Below are positions 52,972-60,739 of a stretch of 64,000 nt of DNA, one piece after another; the stretch's first letter is position 1, and each line of letters begins with the position of its first letter. The DNA lies in assembly GCF_006346325.1 (NCBI RefSeq), contig NZ_VDYR01000001.1:434001-498000 (forward strand), written 5' to 3'. The notes beneath the pieces were generated by a model. That model was given only the letters and a program-made list of their open reading frames with translations. It was not told where the DNA came from and searched no databases. Both the position numbers and the translations under genes were made by a program. Source of the stretch: Sphingomonas japonica. Lineage in GTDB: Bacteria > Pseudomonadota > Alphaproteobacteria > Sphingomonadales > Sphingomonadaceae.

Positions 52972-53502
52972 TCAGCGGCCGAGGATGACCTCCACCCGGC
53001 GATTCTTCTGCCTCCCCTCGGCATCGTCGCCGCCGGTCGGACCGGCATTGGGTGCGATCGGTCGCAACTCGCCAAGTCCGATAGACTTGAGCCTGGCGCG
53101 ATCGACGCCGCGCTGAGCCGCGAGATAGTCGAGCACCGCTTCGGCGCGCGCTTCGGACAAGCGCTGATTGTAGGCGTCATCGCCCTTGGCGTCGGTATGG
53201 CCTTCGACCGACACACTCGGAGGATTCTGTGCCGCGATCAGCGCTGCGAGCTTGTCGAGCGTCCCCCGTGCGTCCGGCTGGATCGTCGCCTTGTCGAAGT
53301 CGAAGGTCACGTCGCCCGGCAGCGACACCAACGTGCCGCGATCGGTCTGCGTGGCACCAAGGTCGGACTGGAGCGACTGAACCTGGCTCAACTGGGTCTG
53401 CCCCGAGCCATTGCCCGCCGCAAGGCCGCTCTGCACCCCGCCGGCGCTGCGCAACTGCGAATTGCCGGCGGCGAATGCCCTTAGGCTACTGACTTTTTTT
53501 TT
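52972..53502 (-). CDS. OmpA-type peptidoglycan-binding domain, probable -1 frameshift continuation of the upstream lipoprotein
   Basis: From the A-run onward this frame encodes 176 residues: a serine/glutamine-rich linker (AFAAGNSQLRSAGGVQSGLA) and a complete OmpA C-terminal domain. The domain has VTFDFDKATIQPDARGTLDK, VEGHTDAKGDDAYNQRLSEA with the peptidoglycan-contacting Asp and Arg, and EGRQKNRRVEVILGR. It has no signal peptide, no ATG and no visible ribosome-binding site; the only candidate start is a TTG at 53454. Alone it could not reach the periplasm. A -1 shift in the A-run joins it to the preceding lipoprotein frame. Confidence 0.85.
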   Translation of the reverse strand, partial: KKKVSSLRAFAAGNSQLRSAGGVQSGLAAGNGSGQTQLSQVQSLQSDLGATQTDRGTLVSLPGDVTFDFDKATIQPDARGTLDKLAALIAAQNPPSVSVEGHTDAKGDDAYNQRLSEARAEAVLDYLAAQRGVDRARLKSIGLGELRPIAPNAGPTGGDDAEGRQKNRRVEVILGR

Positions 53503-54086
53503 GAGCCGTCGTCGGAATAGGCCGCAGTCGTCACCGGGATGTCGACGACGAATTTGGGATTGTAGGAGCCTTCGCTCGTGCCGCCATTCTCGTTGATGAC
53601 CAGTTGCACCTGCGGGCCTTCGGGCACCGCGCCGATGAAGACGAGATCACCGGTGACGGTGGCGCCGCTGGCGATCTTGACGTCTTCGTCGGTGATCGGC
53701 GGCGACAGGAAGAATTTGCGGTTATTGGCAAGCAGATAGGTGTGCTTGCTGTAATTGGCCCAGTTCAGCTGAACCTCGCGGCGGTGGCCGTTGACATAGG
53801 TCATGTTGACCACGGTCTCGGTCGGCTTGACCTGGATCGAGTTGAGCCGGAGCACGCCACCATTGGGGTGAATCTGCTCCACCGACAGCTTCATCGGCGT
53901 GCCGTTGTTGAGCAGCTTGTCGAAGATGCCCGCTTCTTCCGGCGTCAGGTCCGCCGCGTTGTCGCCGCTGGCGGCTGCGGTCTCGCCGTCCAAAGCGGCC
54001 GCCTCTTCGTCCGAACGGACGTTGCACGCCGACAGCGCGAACGCCGCGGCAAGGACCATCGTCATCGGTATCAACGCTGGCTTCAT
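53481..54086 (-). CDS. Lipoprotein whose frame ends just after an A9 run; N-terminal half of a probable OmpA-family fusion
   Basis: A 201-residue lipoprotein (lipobox ALSACNV). An acidic linker and a ~120-residue beta-rich domain follow (MKLSVEQIHPNGGVLRLNSI, VNMTYVNGHRREVQLNWANY, KFFLSPPITDEDVKIASGAT) resembling immunoglobulin-like DUF4352 domains. The frame reads TCA AAA AAA AAG TCA and stops three codons after the A-run. Everything after the run that looks conserved is in the -1 frame. The full-length shifted product would have about 371 residues: outer-membrane-anchored lipid, Ig-like domain, then peptidoglycan-binding domain. Confidence 0.82.
   Translation of the reverse strand: MKPALIPMTMVLAAAFALSACNVRSDEEAAALDGETAAASGDNAADLTPEEAGIFDKLLNNGTPMKLSVEQIHPNGGVLRLNSIQVKPTETVVNMTYVNGHRREVQLNWANYSKHTYLLANNRKFFLSPPITDEDVKIASGATVTGDLVFIGAVPEGPQVQLVINENGGTSEGSYNPKFVVDIPVTTAAYSDDGSKKKSVA
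53494..53502 (-). other. A9 slippery run at the junction of two frames
   Basis: On the coding strand there are nine consecutive A's followed by G, containing the heptamer A AAA AAG in the correct phase for tandem -1 slippage (the heptamer used by E. coli dnaX). An eight-base-pair stem (CCGCCGGC / GCCGGCGG) begins about 21 bases downstream. That is farther than usual for a frameshift stimulator. Transcriptional slippage, a fixed mutation or an assembly error are alternatives. Confidence 0.6.
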
Positions 54087-54144
54087 CGCTCGCTTCTCCG
54101 GATCGTTGCGTTGCAGCAATAACTCGCTGGCAGGACGCAGGTTC

Positions 54145-55548
54145 CTATTCGTGGAACTCGTCGAGGTCGGGGATGCGCCCGAACGCGATCTTGGTGCCGA
54201 CGCGGTCGAGGCGGCCGCCGCCCAGCGGGCCGACCGTGACGGCGTTGCGCCCGAAGCGTTCGTTCATGCGGTCCATCGCGCGGCTGAGCGCCAGCGTGCG
54301 CGTCTCGCGCGCAAGCGGATCGTCGGGGTCGAGCGCGGCGAACAGCGAACCCTGCTCGCCTACCACCGGCTCGATCTCGCACAGCGTGACGCCGACCATG
54401 CGCAGCCGAAACCCTCCGGGACGCTGCCGCCCCGCGCCTGCAAGGCGCGGAAACAGGGCGTCGAGCGCCGACAGGATGACAAAGCTGTCCTGCGTGCTCG
54501 GCAATTTGACCGATGCGTGCCAGTTGCTCTTGTCGTCCTCGAACTTGCCGTGAAGCACCAGCAGCCGGCAGCGATAACCCTTTCGCCGAAGCCGCGATGC
54601 CGCCTTGAGAGCGAGGCGGCGGGCGGTCAGCCGGGTCGGTTCCAGCCCGCGCTTCTGCGGGCTGAGCACATGGCTGTGGCCGATCGATCGGCTCTGCGTC
54701 GGCTTTTCCGGCAGGTCGACGCCGTGGAGCAGATACCACAGGCGATCGCCATTGGTTCCGCCCCACGCCGTGCCCGCATCCCGCGGACGGCGGCGGCAAA
54801 GCTCCTCGATCTCGTTGATCCCGTCCTGCGCCAGCCGCCGCTCCATCTTCGCGCCGATCCCGGCAATGTCGCGCAGCTTGAGGTCGAACAGGCGGTGGGG
54901 CAGGTCGAGTGCCTCGAACACGGTCAGTCCATCGGGCTTTTGCAGATCCGACGCGAGCTTGGCGAGCAGGCGGTTGGGGGCGATGCCGACCGAGCTTTGC
55001 AGGCATTCGCCGACCCGCGCACGGATCCCCGCCTTGATCCGCCGCGCGAGCGCCATTGCCGTGTCGCGGTCATTCTCGTTGTCGAGCAGGCGGCAGGCGA
55101 CCTCGTCGATCGAGCAGACCTTCGTGACCGGAATATGGGTCCAGATCTCGGCAACGATGGCGTCGTGGAACTCGACATATTTTTCGTGCCGCGCGGGCGT
55201 GACGATCAGGTCGCGGCACAGGCGGCGCGCTTCCCAAACCGGCGTGCCGGTCGAGATGCCGTAGCGCTTCGCCTCGATCGATGCGGCGATCGCCACGGTG
55301 GTGTCGCTGTCGACCGGCGCGACGATGACCGGACGACCGCGCAGGTCGGGGTTCAGCTGCTGCTCGACGCTGGCGAAATAGCTGTTGAGATCGAGGAACA
55401 GCCAGCGCAGCGGACGCGGTGGAAATGCCAGGGTGGCGGAGTGAAGTTGAGAAAGTTCACACCTACGTTCGGGGTTGCCGAGGGCGGGCGCGAGGGTGCT
55501 GGCCGCAGGGGCGGAGACGAGTCCGGCAGAGCGAGTCGCAACGGGCAT
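54145..55548 (-). CDS. Y-family DNA polymerase (UmuC/DinB-like), SOS-regulated
   Basis: A 467-residue translesion polymerase. The palm begins RWLFLDLNSYFASVEQQLNP, and the second catalytic pair is in KVCSIDEVACRLLDN, so the active site is intact, unlike ImuB. The steric-gate region (NSYFASVE), the thumb helix-hairpin-helix (LRDIAGIGAKMERRLAQDGI) and a little-finger domain are present. An ~50-residue N-terminal leader is not conserved, and the start may lie further in. An alphaproteobacterial LexA box directly precedes the gene. No umuD, imuA or dnaE2 is adjacent. Confidence 0.88.
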   Translation of the reverse strand: MPVATRSAGLVSAPAASTLAPALGNPERRCELSQLHSATLAFPPRPLRWLFLDLNSYFASVEQQLNPDLRGRPVIVAPVDSDTTVAIAASIEAKRYGISTGTPVWEARRLCRDLIVTPARHEKYVEFHDAIVAEIWTHIPVTKVCSIDEVACRLLDNENDRDTAMALARRIKAGIRARVGECLQSSVGIAPNRLLAKLASDLQKPDGLTVFEALDLPHRLFDLKLRDIAGIGAKMERRLAQDGINEIEELCRRRPRDAGTAWGGTNGDRLWYLLHGVDLPEKPTQSRSIGHSHVLSPQKRGLEPTRLTARRLALKAASRLRRKGYRCRLLVLHGKFEDDKSNWHASVKLPSTQDSFVILSALDALFPRLAGAGRQRPGGFRLRMVGVTLCEIEPVVGEQGSLFAALDPDDPLARETRTLALSRAMDRMNERFGRNAVTVGPLGGGRLDRVGTKIAFGRIPDLDEFHE

Positions 55549-55555
55549 AGCCGGG

Positions 55556-55570
55556 GAACAATAGCAGAAC
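55556..55570 (-). promoter_or_regulatory. LexA (SOS) box, GTTC-N7-GTTC
   Basis: On the minus strand the sequence is GTTCTGCTATTGTTC, an exact match to the alphaproteobacterial LexA site of two GTTC direct repeats with seven bases between. It is seven bases upstream of the chosen ATG of the Y-family polymerase, where LexA binding would block expression. Confidence 0.8.
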
Positions 55571-55814
55571 ATCTGCGCGTAGGACAGCGATGCATACACC
55601 CTCTTGCTGGCGCAGGCTGGTATCTCGTGCTGGAGGGGCTAAGGCTGACGACATGGCGGGCGTGGAAAGGTTCGTTGATCGAAAAGGGGTAGCCGGTGTT
55701 CCGGGACCTAATTCGATACCTTCGAGCGAGGTTTGAGACCCCAGCGTTCGCCGAGGTGACGGTTCGGGAGCTTGGCGGTACAAATGATTGATCGATACAA
55801 GGCGGCCGCCTGAC

Positions 55815-56585
55815 ATGGTCAAGACGTCCGAAGAATTGGCGCTGATGCGGGTATCGGGCAAGCTGCTGGCGGCAGTGTTCGAAATGCTCGACCGGCTGGA
55901 ATTGGCGGGGATGTCGACGCTGCAAATCGATACGTTGGTCGAGCGCTTCATCACCGACGAACTCGCCGCGCGGCCAGCAAGCAAGGGGCAATATGGATTT
56001 GGCCATGTGCTAAATTGCTCGATCAATCACGTCGTCTGCCACGGAGTACCTGATCCGCACGCGACCCTGCGCGACGGCGACATCGTCAATTTCGACATCA
56101 CGCTGGAAAAGAACGGCTTCATCGCGGATTCGAGCAAAACCTATCTGGTCGGTAGCGCCTCGCCTGTGGCCCGGCGGCTGGTACGCGTCGCGCAGGAGGC
56201 GATGTGGAAGGGCATCGGCCAGGTGCGGCCCGGCGCGCATTTGGGCGATATCGGCTTCGCGATCGAGCGCCATGCCAAGCGGCACGGCTATTCGGTGGTA
56301 CGCGAATATTGCGGGCACGGCATCGGGCGCGAGATGCACGAGGAGCCGCAGGTACTGAACTTCGGAAAGCGCGGGACGGGGATGCGGTTGCGCGAGGGAA
56401 TGGTGTTCACCGTCGAGCCAATGATCAACCAGGGCACCCGCCGCACCGCGACCGAGGAGGACGGATGGACGGTGGTGACCGGCGACGGCAAATTGTCAGC
56501 GCAGTTCGAGCATACCGTGGCGGTAACGCGCGGGGGTGTGGAAGTGCTAACGCTGCGGAGCGACGAGGCAGCGCGCCTGGCGTGA
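55815..56585 (+). CDS. map: Methionine aminopeptidase, type I
   Basis: Removes the initiator methionine from new proteins. The 256-residue protein has the five metal ligands of the family: Asp in DGDIVNFDITLEKNGFIADS (two), His in YCGHGIGREMHEEPQVLNFG, Glu in MVFTVEPMINQG and the last Glu in SAQFEHTVAVTRGG. The substrate histidine is in CSINHVVCHGVPDPHATL. The ATG chosen matches the usual MVKT-type start; a TTG nine codons earlier is possible. The ~260 bases before it hold the SOS box of the divergent polymerase gene and no other gene that I can see. Confidence 0.94.
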   Translation: MVKTSEELALMRVSGKLLAAVFEMLDRLELAGMSTLQIDTLVERFITDELAARPASKGQYGFGHVLNCSINHVVCHGVPDPHATLRDGDIVNFDITLEKNGFIADSSKTYLVGSASPVARRLVRVAQEAMWKGIGQVRPGAHLGDIGFAIERHAKRHGYSVVREYCGHGIGREMHEEPQVLNFGKRGTGMRLREGMVFTVEPMINQGTRRTATEEDGWTVVTGDGKLSAQFEHTVAVTRGGVEVLTLRSDEAARLA

Positions 56586-56595
56586 CGCCTCTTTA

Positions 56596-56656
56596 CCCGT
56601 CCATTTCAGACGTAATCGACCCACGTCACGAAGCGTCTGAAACGAACGGGGACGGG
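56596..56656. repeat. Inverted repeat between convergent map and DUF2189 genes
   Basis: The left arm CCCGTCCATTTCAGACG (56596-56612) pairs with CGTCTGAAA...GGACGGG (56634-56656), with a CGAACGG bulge on the right side. The CGAACGG motif is shared with the repeats at 2371 and 35853. Its place between converging stop codons suggests a bidirectional terminator function. Confidence 0.75.
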
Positions 56657-56666
56657 CGTCCTTAGC

Positions 56667-57464
56667 TCACCGAACCACCAGCCGCGTGTAGAGATGCCAC
56701 GTCGCATAGCCGAGCCACGGCAGCACGATCGCCAGCCCGATCGCGAAGGGCAGCGTGCCGGCGACGAGCAGCAGTCCCACGCGGATGCCCCACCCGATCG
56801 CTTCTTTGGGGTTCCTGCGCGCGGCGGCGATCGAGGTGCGCACCGCGGTGGCGGCATCGACCGGCTGGTCGACGACCATCGGGAACGACACCCACGCTAA
56901 TACCAGCGCGATCGCTGCGAAGACCAGGCCGACGAGATGGCCGAGCACGATCATCGTCCAGCCCGAAGCGGTGGTGAACAGCCGGCCGATCTCGCTGAGC
57001 CGCATCGGCGCTTCGGCGCCCAGCGTCAGCGTGTAGAGGACATAGGCGGCGATCAGCCAGCCGATGAACAATCCGGCGAGGCCGAGCGTGAGGATCGCGA
57101 TCGGGGTGCGGCTGCGCCCTTTCAACGGATCGAGGAAATGCCACCAGCTCGATTCGAGTCCTTCCTCGCGGCGGCGGGCGAGTTCGTAGAAGCCCGAGGC
57201 GGCGGCGGGCCCGGCGATCGAGAGGCCCGCGACCAGCGGGAAGAACAGCGGCAGCAGCGGATCGTTGAAGGTGACGAAAGCCGCGACCAGGCAGACGATC
57301 GGGTAGAGCAGGCCGATGACGATCAGGTCGCCGCGCTTCTCCCGAAAATCCTTCCACCCTTCCGCCAGCGCCCAGTCGATATCGGCCTTGCCGATGCGCC
57401 GGACTTCGGGGTCGGCGGCGGACGGAGATGCGGGGGCGGAATGCGGAGACGTCGTGACGGCCAT
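56667..57464 (-). CDS. DUF2189 multi-pass membrane protein
   Basis: A 265-residue integral membrane protein with about six helices. The DUF2189 signature is seen in RRIGKADIDWALAEGWKDFR, DLIVIGLLYPIVCLVAAFVT, LVAGLSIAGPAAASGFYELA, RRREEGLESSWWHFLD and VSFPMVVDQPVDAATAVRTS. The family is common in alphaproteobacteria and has no defined function; one proposal is an association with cytochrome oxidase or haem loci. It lies upstream of tspO on the same strand side, separated by 86 bases. Confidence 0.88.
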   Translation of the reverse strand: MAVTTSPHSAPASPSAADPEVRRIGKADIDWALAEGWKDFREKRGDLIVIGLLYPIVCLVAAFVTFNDPLLPLFFPLVAGLSIAGPAAASGFYELARRREEGLESSWWHFLDPLKGRSRTPIAILTLGLAGLFIGWLIAAYVLYTLTLGAEAPMRLSEIGRLFTTASGWTMIVLGHLVGLVFAAIALVLAWVSFPMVVDQPVDAATAVRTSIAAARRNPKEAIGWGIRVGLLLVAGTLPFAIGLAIVLPWLGYATWHLYTRLVVR

Positions 57465-57550
57465 GACACTTCCTTCAGCGGTTCGAGAGCGGCGGACTTC
57501 CTTTCGTGACTTGCACCGATGCTACACCCGTTCGGCGCAGACGCGAAGAC

Positions 57551-58033
57551 TCAACGCGCAAAGGGCGCGTTGAGCCGCACGATGGCGTGGTTGAGCACTG
57601 CCGCGAAGCTGACCCAGGCGAGATACGGAGCGACCAGCCACGACGCCGTCGGCGAGATCGGCCGCAGCCCGATCGCCAGCGCGAGCACTGATCCCCACAG
57701 GAAAACTACCTCGATCCGTGCCCAGTCGGGACGCTTCGCCACGAAGAACAGCGGGCTCCACAGCAGGAAGAACAGGGCGTTGACGGCGTAGAGGATCAGG
57801 ATGTCGGCGCGCTCGGCCGGAGTGTCGGCAGCGTTCCACGCGACCACCGCGGCGCTGGCGGCGCAGGTCAGGATCACGCTCCACGCCGGGCCGAACGCCC
57901 AGTTGGGCGGCTGGAAACTCGGCTTGCGCAGATCGGCATACCATTGCCCGATCGGGGTGGTGGCGCCGCCGATCCCGCCCAGCGCCAGCGCCGCGCCGCC
58001 CGCCGTCACGATCGGGGTCCAGTCGATTGCCAT
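57551..58033 (-). CDS. tspO: TspO/MBR family tryptophan-rich sensory protein
   Basis: A 160-residue, five-helix membrane protein of the TspO family, which binds tetrapyrroles. Family motifs are RKPSFQPPNWAFGPAWSVIL, ALFFLLWSPLFFVAKRPDWA and LVAPYLAWVSFAAVLNHAIV. In Rhodobacter sphaeroides TspO dampens photosynthesis gene expression in response to oxygen. Here it is divergent from bchI across a 52-base gap with PpsR-like sites, placing it at the edge of the photosynthesis cluster. Confidence 0.94.
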   Translation of the reverse strand: MAIDWTPIVTAGGAALALGGIGGATTPIGQWYADLRKPSFQPPNWAFGPAWSVILTCAASAAVVAWNAADTPAERADILILYAVNALFFLLWSPLFFVAKRPDWARIEVVFLWGSVLALAIGLRPISPTASWLVAPYLAWVSFAAVLNHAIVRLNAPFAR

Positions 58034-58042
58034 GATCTTCCC

Positions 58043-58076
58043 TGTCTAGCTTGTCGAACGTCCAACGCATGATACA
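58043..58076. promoter_or_regulatory. Overlapping PpsR/CrtJ-like palindromes between tspO and bchI
   Basis: TGT-N12-ACG (58043-58060) and CGT-N12-ACA (58059-58076) overlap by two bases. Each differs by one base from the PpsR/CrtJ consensus TGT-N12-ACA, and PpsR typically binds two neighbouring sites cooperatively. They fill the gap between the divergent tspO and bchI starts, so one regulator could control both. Confidence 0.5.
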
Positions 58077-58085
58077 CGTTCGGGG

Positions 58086-59060
58086 ATGCGTTCCCCATTT
58101 CCTTTCAGCGCGATCGTCGGCCAGGACGAGATGAAGCTGGCGCTGCTGATCGCCGCAGTCGATGCGCGGGTCGGGGGAGTGATGGTGTTCGGCGACCGCG
58201 GGACGGGTAAGTCGACCGCGGTGCGCGCGCTTGCCGCGCTGCTGCCGCCGGTGCCTGCGGGACAGGTAGGCTATCATGCCGAGGGGGCCGCCCCGGCCAA
58301 GGGCAAGGCGGCGGTGCCGTTCGTCGACCTGCCGCTGGGCGCGACCGAGGACCGGGTAGTGGGTGCGCTCGACCTCGAACGCGCGCTGGGGGCAGGGGTC
58401 AAGGCGTTCGAACCGGGGCTGCTGGCGCGGGCCAATGGCGGGTTCCTGTATATCGACGAGATCAACCTGCTCGAGGATCATATCGTCGACCTGCTGCTCG
58501 ACGTCGCGGCGTCGGGCGAGAATCTGGTCGAGCGCGAGGGACTGAGCGTGCGGCATCCGGCGCGGTTCGTGCTGATCGGCAGCGGTAATCCCGAGGAGGG
58601 CGAACTTCGCCCGCAGTTGCTCGACCGCTTCGGATTGTCGGTCGAAGTGCGCACGCCGCAGGCCATCGCCGACCGGGTCGAGATATTGAAGCGCTGCGAC
58701 GCGTTCGAGCGCGATCCGGCGGGGTTCGCGCAAGGCTGGGCGGCGCAGGAGAAGAAGACGCTCAAGCGGATCGCGCGCGGCCGCGATCTGGTCGGCAAGG
58801 TCGAGATGCCCGACAGCATTCTGTCGCGCGCGGCGCGGCTGTGCAGCGCGGTCGGCGCGGATGGCCTGCGCGGGGAATTGACCCTGATGCGTGCGGCGCG
58901 CGCGCTGGCGGCGCTGGAGGGGGCGAAGGTCGTGGCGGACGCGCATCTCGACCGGGTCGCGGCGCTGGCGCTGCGCCACCGGCTGCGGCGCAATCCGCTC
59001 GACGACACCGGATCGACCGCACGGATCGAACGCGCGATGGGCGAGCTGGCGGCGGCATGA
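58086..59060 (+). CDS. bchI: Magnesium chelatase subunit I
   Basis: The AAA+ ATPase of Mg-chelatase, which with BchD and BchH inserts Mg into protoporphyrin IX, the first committed step of bacteriochlorophyll synthesis. The 324-residue protein has FPFSAIVGQDEMKLALLIAA, Walker A VFGDRGTGKSTAVRALAALL, Walker B GGFLYIDEINLLEDHIVDLL, the sensor region FVLIGSGNPEEGELRPQLLD and the arginine-finger region RFGLSVEVRTP. It is the first gene of a tightly overlapping bchI-bchD-bchO operon. Confidence 0.97.
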   Translation: MRSPFPFSAIVGQDEMKLALLIAAVDARVGGVMVFGDRGTGKSTAVRALAALLPPVPAGQVGYHAEGAAPAKGKAAVPFVDLPLGATEDRVVGALDLERALGAGVKAFEPGLLARANGGFLYIDEINLLEDHIVDLLLDVAASGENLVEREGLSVRHPARFVLIGSGNPEEGELRPQLLDRFGLSVEVRTPQAIADRVEILKRCDAFERDPAGFAQGWAAQEKKTLKRIARGRDLVGKVEMPDSILSRAARLCSAVGADGLRGELTLMRAARALAALEGAKVVADAHLDRVAALALRHRLRRNPLDDTGSTARIERAMGELAAA

Positions 59061-60739
59061 GCGGGGCGGGCGATCCGGCGCCCGATGTGCTTGGCGATGC
59101 GCTGCTGGCGATGGCGCTGCTGCGGATCGATCCGCTGCTGGGAGGAGTGGTGTTGCGCGGCGACGGACCTGCGCGCGATCGGGTCGTCGAGACGATCGGG
59201 GCGGCGCGCACGCTGCCGCGCAACGTCGACGTCGATCGTCTGGTCGGCGGGCTCGACCTGGGCGCGACGCTGGCGCTGGGGCGGCCGGTCGCGCAATCGG
59301 GGCTGCTGGCACAGGCCGATGGCGGCGCAGTGCTGCTGCCGGGCGCCGAGCGGACCGACGACGTGGTAGTGAGCGCGCTGTGCGCCGCGCTCGACAGCGG
59401 CATGGTTGTAGCGGAGCGTGACGGCCTGAGCCGGCGCGATGCGGCGCGGTTCGTGGTGGTGGCGCTCGACGACGGGATCGAGGACGAGGCCGTGGCGGCA
59501 CCGCTTGCCGAACGGCTGGCGTTTCGCTTCGATCTGGAGGGGGCCGGGGACGGCCTGCCGCCTGCTTGCGATATGAGTGCCGCGGCGACGCAGGCCATTA
59601 TCGACGAGGTGCAGATCGAGGCGATCGCGTCGGTCGCGAGCGCGCTCGGGATCGACTCGATGCGGGCGCAGCTGTTCGCGGTGCGGGCGGCGCTGGCGCT
59701 GGCGCGGCTGGAAGGGCGTGATGCGGTGTCGGACGGCGATGTCACGGTGGCGGCGCGGCTGGTGCTGGCGCCGCGCGCGACCCGGTTGCCGCAACCCGAT
59801 GCGGCGGAAGAGGACGAGGCGCCGGAACCGTCGCCGCCGAGCGACGCGCCGGGGGACGAACCGCAGGGCGAGCCGCGCCAGCTCGACGACGTCGTGCTCG
59901 AGGCGGTGCTGGCGGCGCTGCCCCCCGACATGCTCGCGGCGATCGCGCAGGGCAGCGCGCGCGCGGCCGCGACTCGGGCGCGCGGCAAGGGAGAGAAGCG
60001 CCGCTCGCCGACGCGGGGACGTCCGGTGGGCACGCGCTCGGGCGTGCCACGCGGTGGATTGCGACTGAGCCTGATCGACACGCTGCGCGCGGCGGCGCCG
60101 TGGCAGCGATTGCGCGGGCGCGAGGACGCAAGAATCCGCATCCGCAAGGACGACCTGCGGATTCGCCGCTTCGAAAGCCGGGCCGAGGCGACGACCATCT
60201 TTGCGGTCGATGCGTCGGGATCATCGGCGCTGGCGCGGCTGGCCGAGGCCAAAGGTGCGGTCGAGCTGATGCTGGCCGAAGCCTATGTAAAGCGGGCGCA
60301 GGTCGCCCTCGTGGCGTTTCGGGGTGAGGGTGCCGAGTTGTTGCTGCCGCCGACGCGCAGCCTGGCGCGGGCGCGGCGGGCGCTGGCGGAACTGCCGGGC
60401 GGAGGGGGAACCCCGATCGCGGCAGGGCTAACACTGGCGCGCGAACTGGCCGAAGCTGCCGTAGCGCGCGGGCGCACGGCATTTGTGGTGGTGCTGAGCG
60501 ACGGGCGTGCCAACGTCGCGCTGGCAGGCGGGCCGCGCGGCGCGGCGCAGGGCGATGCGCAGGCCGCGGCGCAGGCGATCGGCGCGGCCGGGATCGACGG
60601 GGCATTTGTCGACATCTCGGCGCGACCGCGCGCGGAAGGGGCGGCGCTGGCGGGGGCGATGCGCGCGCGCTATCTGCCGCTGCCGCGCGCCGATGCGCGT
60701 GCGATGCACGCGGCGGTCAGGGAGGCCATGCCGAAATGA
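59057..60739 (+). CDS. bchD: Magnesium chelatase subunit D
   Basis: The second AAA+ partner of Mg-chelatase, 560 residues. The N-terminal domain resembles BchI but lacks a working Walker A, as is normal for BchD. A proline/acidic linker (DAAEEDEAPEPSPPSDAPGD) follows. The C-terminal integrin I (VWA) domain contains the MIDAS motif FAVDASGSSALARLAEAKGA and the TPIAAGLTLA loop. It overlaps bchI by four bases (ATGA) and is likewise coupled to bchO. Confidence 0.96.
   Translation: MSGAGDPAPDVLGDALLAMALLRIDPLLGGVVLRGDGPARDRVVETIGAARTLPRNVDVDRLVGGLDLGATLALGRPVAQSGLLAQADGGAVLLPGAERTDDVVVSALCAALDSGMVVAERDGLSRRDAARFVVVALDDGIEDEAVAAPLAERLAFRFDLEGAGDGLPPACDMSAAATQAIIDEVQIEAIASVASALGIDSMRAQLFAVRAALALARLEGRDAVSDGDVTVAARLVLAPRATRLPQPDAAEEDEAPEPSPPSDAPGDEPQGEPRQLDDVVLEAVLAALPPDMLAAIAQGSARAAATRARGKGEKRRSPTRGRPVGTRSGVPRGGLRLSLIDTLRAAAPWQRLRGREDARIRIRKDDLRIRRFESRAEATTIFAVDASGSSALARLAEAKGAVELMLAEAYVKRAQVALVAFRGEGAELLLPPTRSLARARRALAELPGGGGTPIAAGLTLARELAEAAVARGRTAFVVVLSDGRANVALAGGPRGAAQGDAQAAAQAIGAAGIDGAFVDISARPRAEGAALAGAMRARYLPLPRADARAMHAAVREAMPK

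Noticed and set aside
55455..55470. Second LexA box inside the Y-family polymerase gene
   Set aside because: GTTC-N8-GTTC again has an eight-base spacer and lies within coding sequence.
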